Below are positions 63,781 to 64,000 of a stretch of DNA of 64,000 nucleotides, piece by piece. The DNA comes from Photobacterium frigidiphilum. Lineage in GTDB: Bacteria > Pseudomonadota > Gammaproteobacteria > Enterobacterales > Vibrionaceae. Position numbers and translations under genes: made by a program. Numbering within the stretch: the stretch's first letter is position 1; every line of letters starts with the position of its first letter. The DNA lies in assembly GCF_003025615.1 (NCBI RefSeq), contig NZ_PYMJ01000002.1:62001-126000 (forward strand), written 5' to 3'. The notes beneath the pieces are model-generated. The model was not told where the DNA came from. It searched no databases and was given only the letters and a program-made list of their open reading frames with translations.

Positions 63781-64000
63781 GTGAAAGTACCATTAAACCA
63801 GCCATCTATTCCTGCCTATTATGCTCCGCCTAAAAATAATGAAATTTATTTACGAGAGCGATTTAAGGTTTTATGGCAAGGTAAAGTATGGATCATTGCA
63901 CTGACAATGCTTTGTTCTATTATTGCTGTTATATACGCATTAACAGCACAAGAGTGGTGGTCATCCAAAGCAAGAATAATGGAACCCCAAATACAAGATT
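63781..64000 (+). CDS. Wzz-like polysaccharide chain-length protein (5' end only)
   Basis: The first 73 residues of a protein cut by the window end. A GTG start at 63781 is followed by a short proline-rich head, then EIYLRERFKVLWQGKVW and a membrane helix (IIALTMLCSIIAVIYAL) and WWSSKARIMEP. This is the usual N terminus of Wzz/FepE-type co-polymerases that set O-antigen or capsule chain length. An O-antigen or polysaccharide cluster may follow. Confidence 0.75.
   Translation, partial: MKVPLNQPSIPAYYAPPKNNEIYLRERFKVLWQGKVWIIALTMLCSIIAVIYALTAQEWWSSKARIMEPQIQD

Overview
The window looks like a chromosomal segment of a marine gammaproteobacterium in the Vibrionaceae, most probably Photobacterium. 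The evidence is the gene content: a ycaO / formate / pyruvate formate-lyase set, a lysine-riboswitch NhaC-type transporter, a chitin-oligosaccharide-type binding protein, an aroC-epmC-yfcL block, a mannose PTS locus like that of Vibrio, and a long tandem tRNA-Tyr array. I see no insertion sequence, prophage, integrase or CRISPR array. Most of the window is ordinary chromosome with a few decayed or rearranged spots.

Layout. 1-6300: formate and one-carbon metabolism (focA cut by the window edge, a YeiE-like LysR gene, fhs with a PurR-type operator) and a CitA/CitB-type two-component system. 6359-9418: a LysR regulator divergent from a DJ-1 family protein and the YqhD-type aldehyde reductase, probably a reactive-aldehyde response. 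9619-12795: a tripartite tricarboxylate transporter (tctCBA). 13147-22259: an unrecognised secreted Cys-rich protein, then pflA, an unrecognised helical-repeat gene, pflB, a multi-pass membrane protein (DUF3360-like) preceded by an FNR-type site, and ycaO. 22786-28750: a chemoreceptor, a dipeptidase-YfcC operon with a CRP-type site, and a small ArsR-type regulator. 28783-31140: an orphan CBP-like solute-binding protein and a decayed partial copy of it. 31409-34584: a complete basic amino acid ABC importer.

34672-41496: grxB, xthA, a lysine riboswitch controlling an NhaC-family (LysW-like) transporter, a BCCT carrier and a secreted nuclease. 41872-47050: a LysR regulator, an alanine/ornithine racemase-type PLP enzyme, a glutathionyl-hydroquinone reductase, and a response regulator with a long TPR-like region. 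47191-48366: seven tandem tRNA-Tyr(GTA) genes on the minus strand, with promoter, terminator and structured spacers. 48558-54191: an RND efflux pair and RluF. 54316-60411: a mannose/fructose-type PTS locus (lone EIIB, degenerate HPr-EIIA fusion, AraC regulator, manA, EIIABC). 60651-64000: aroC, a TRIC/YicG-type channel, a broken epmC, yfcL, and the start of a Wzz-like gene.

How the genes fit together. FocA, PflB, PflA and Fhs all handle formate or C1 units, and YcaO is the neighbour expected from E. coli; here the cluster is split, with other genes between its members. The best regulatory signals are the lysine riboswitch (38065-38226), the PurR box (3789-3804), the FNR-type site (20212-20225) and two CRP-type sites (25242, 58149). 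The clearest signs of decay are epmC, with one frameshift and one in-frame stop, and the duplicated binding-protein fragment at 30600-31140. All family assignments come from reading the translations; no database search was run.
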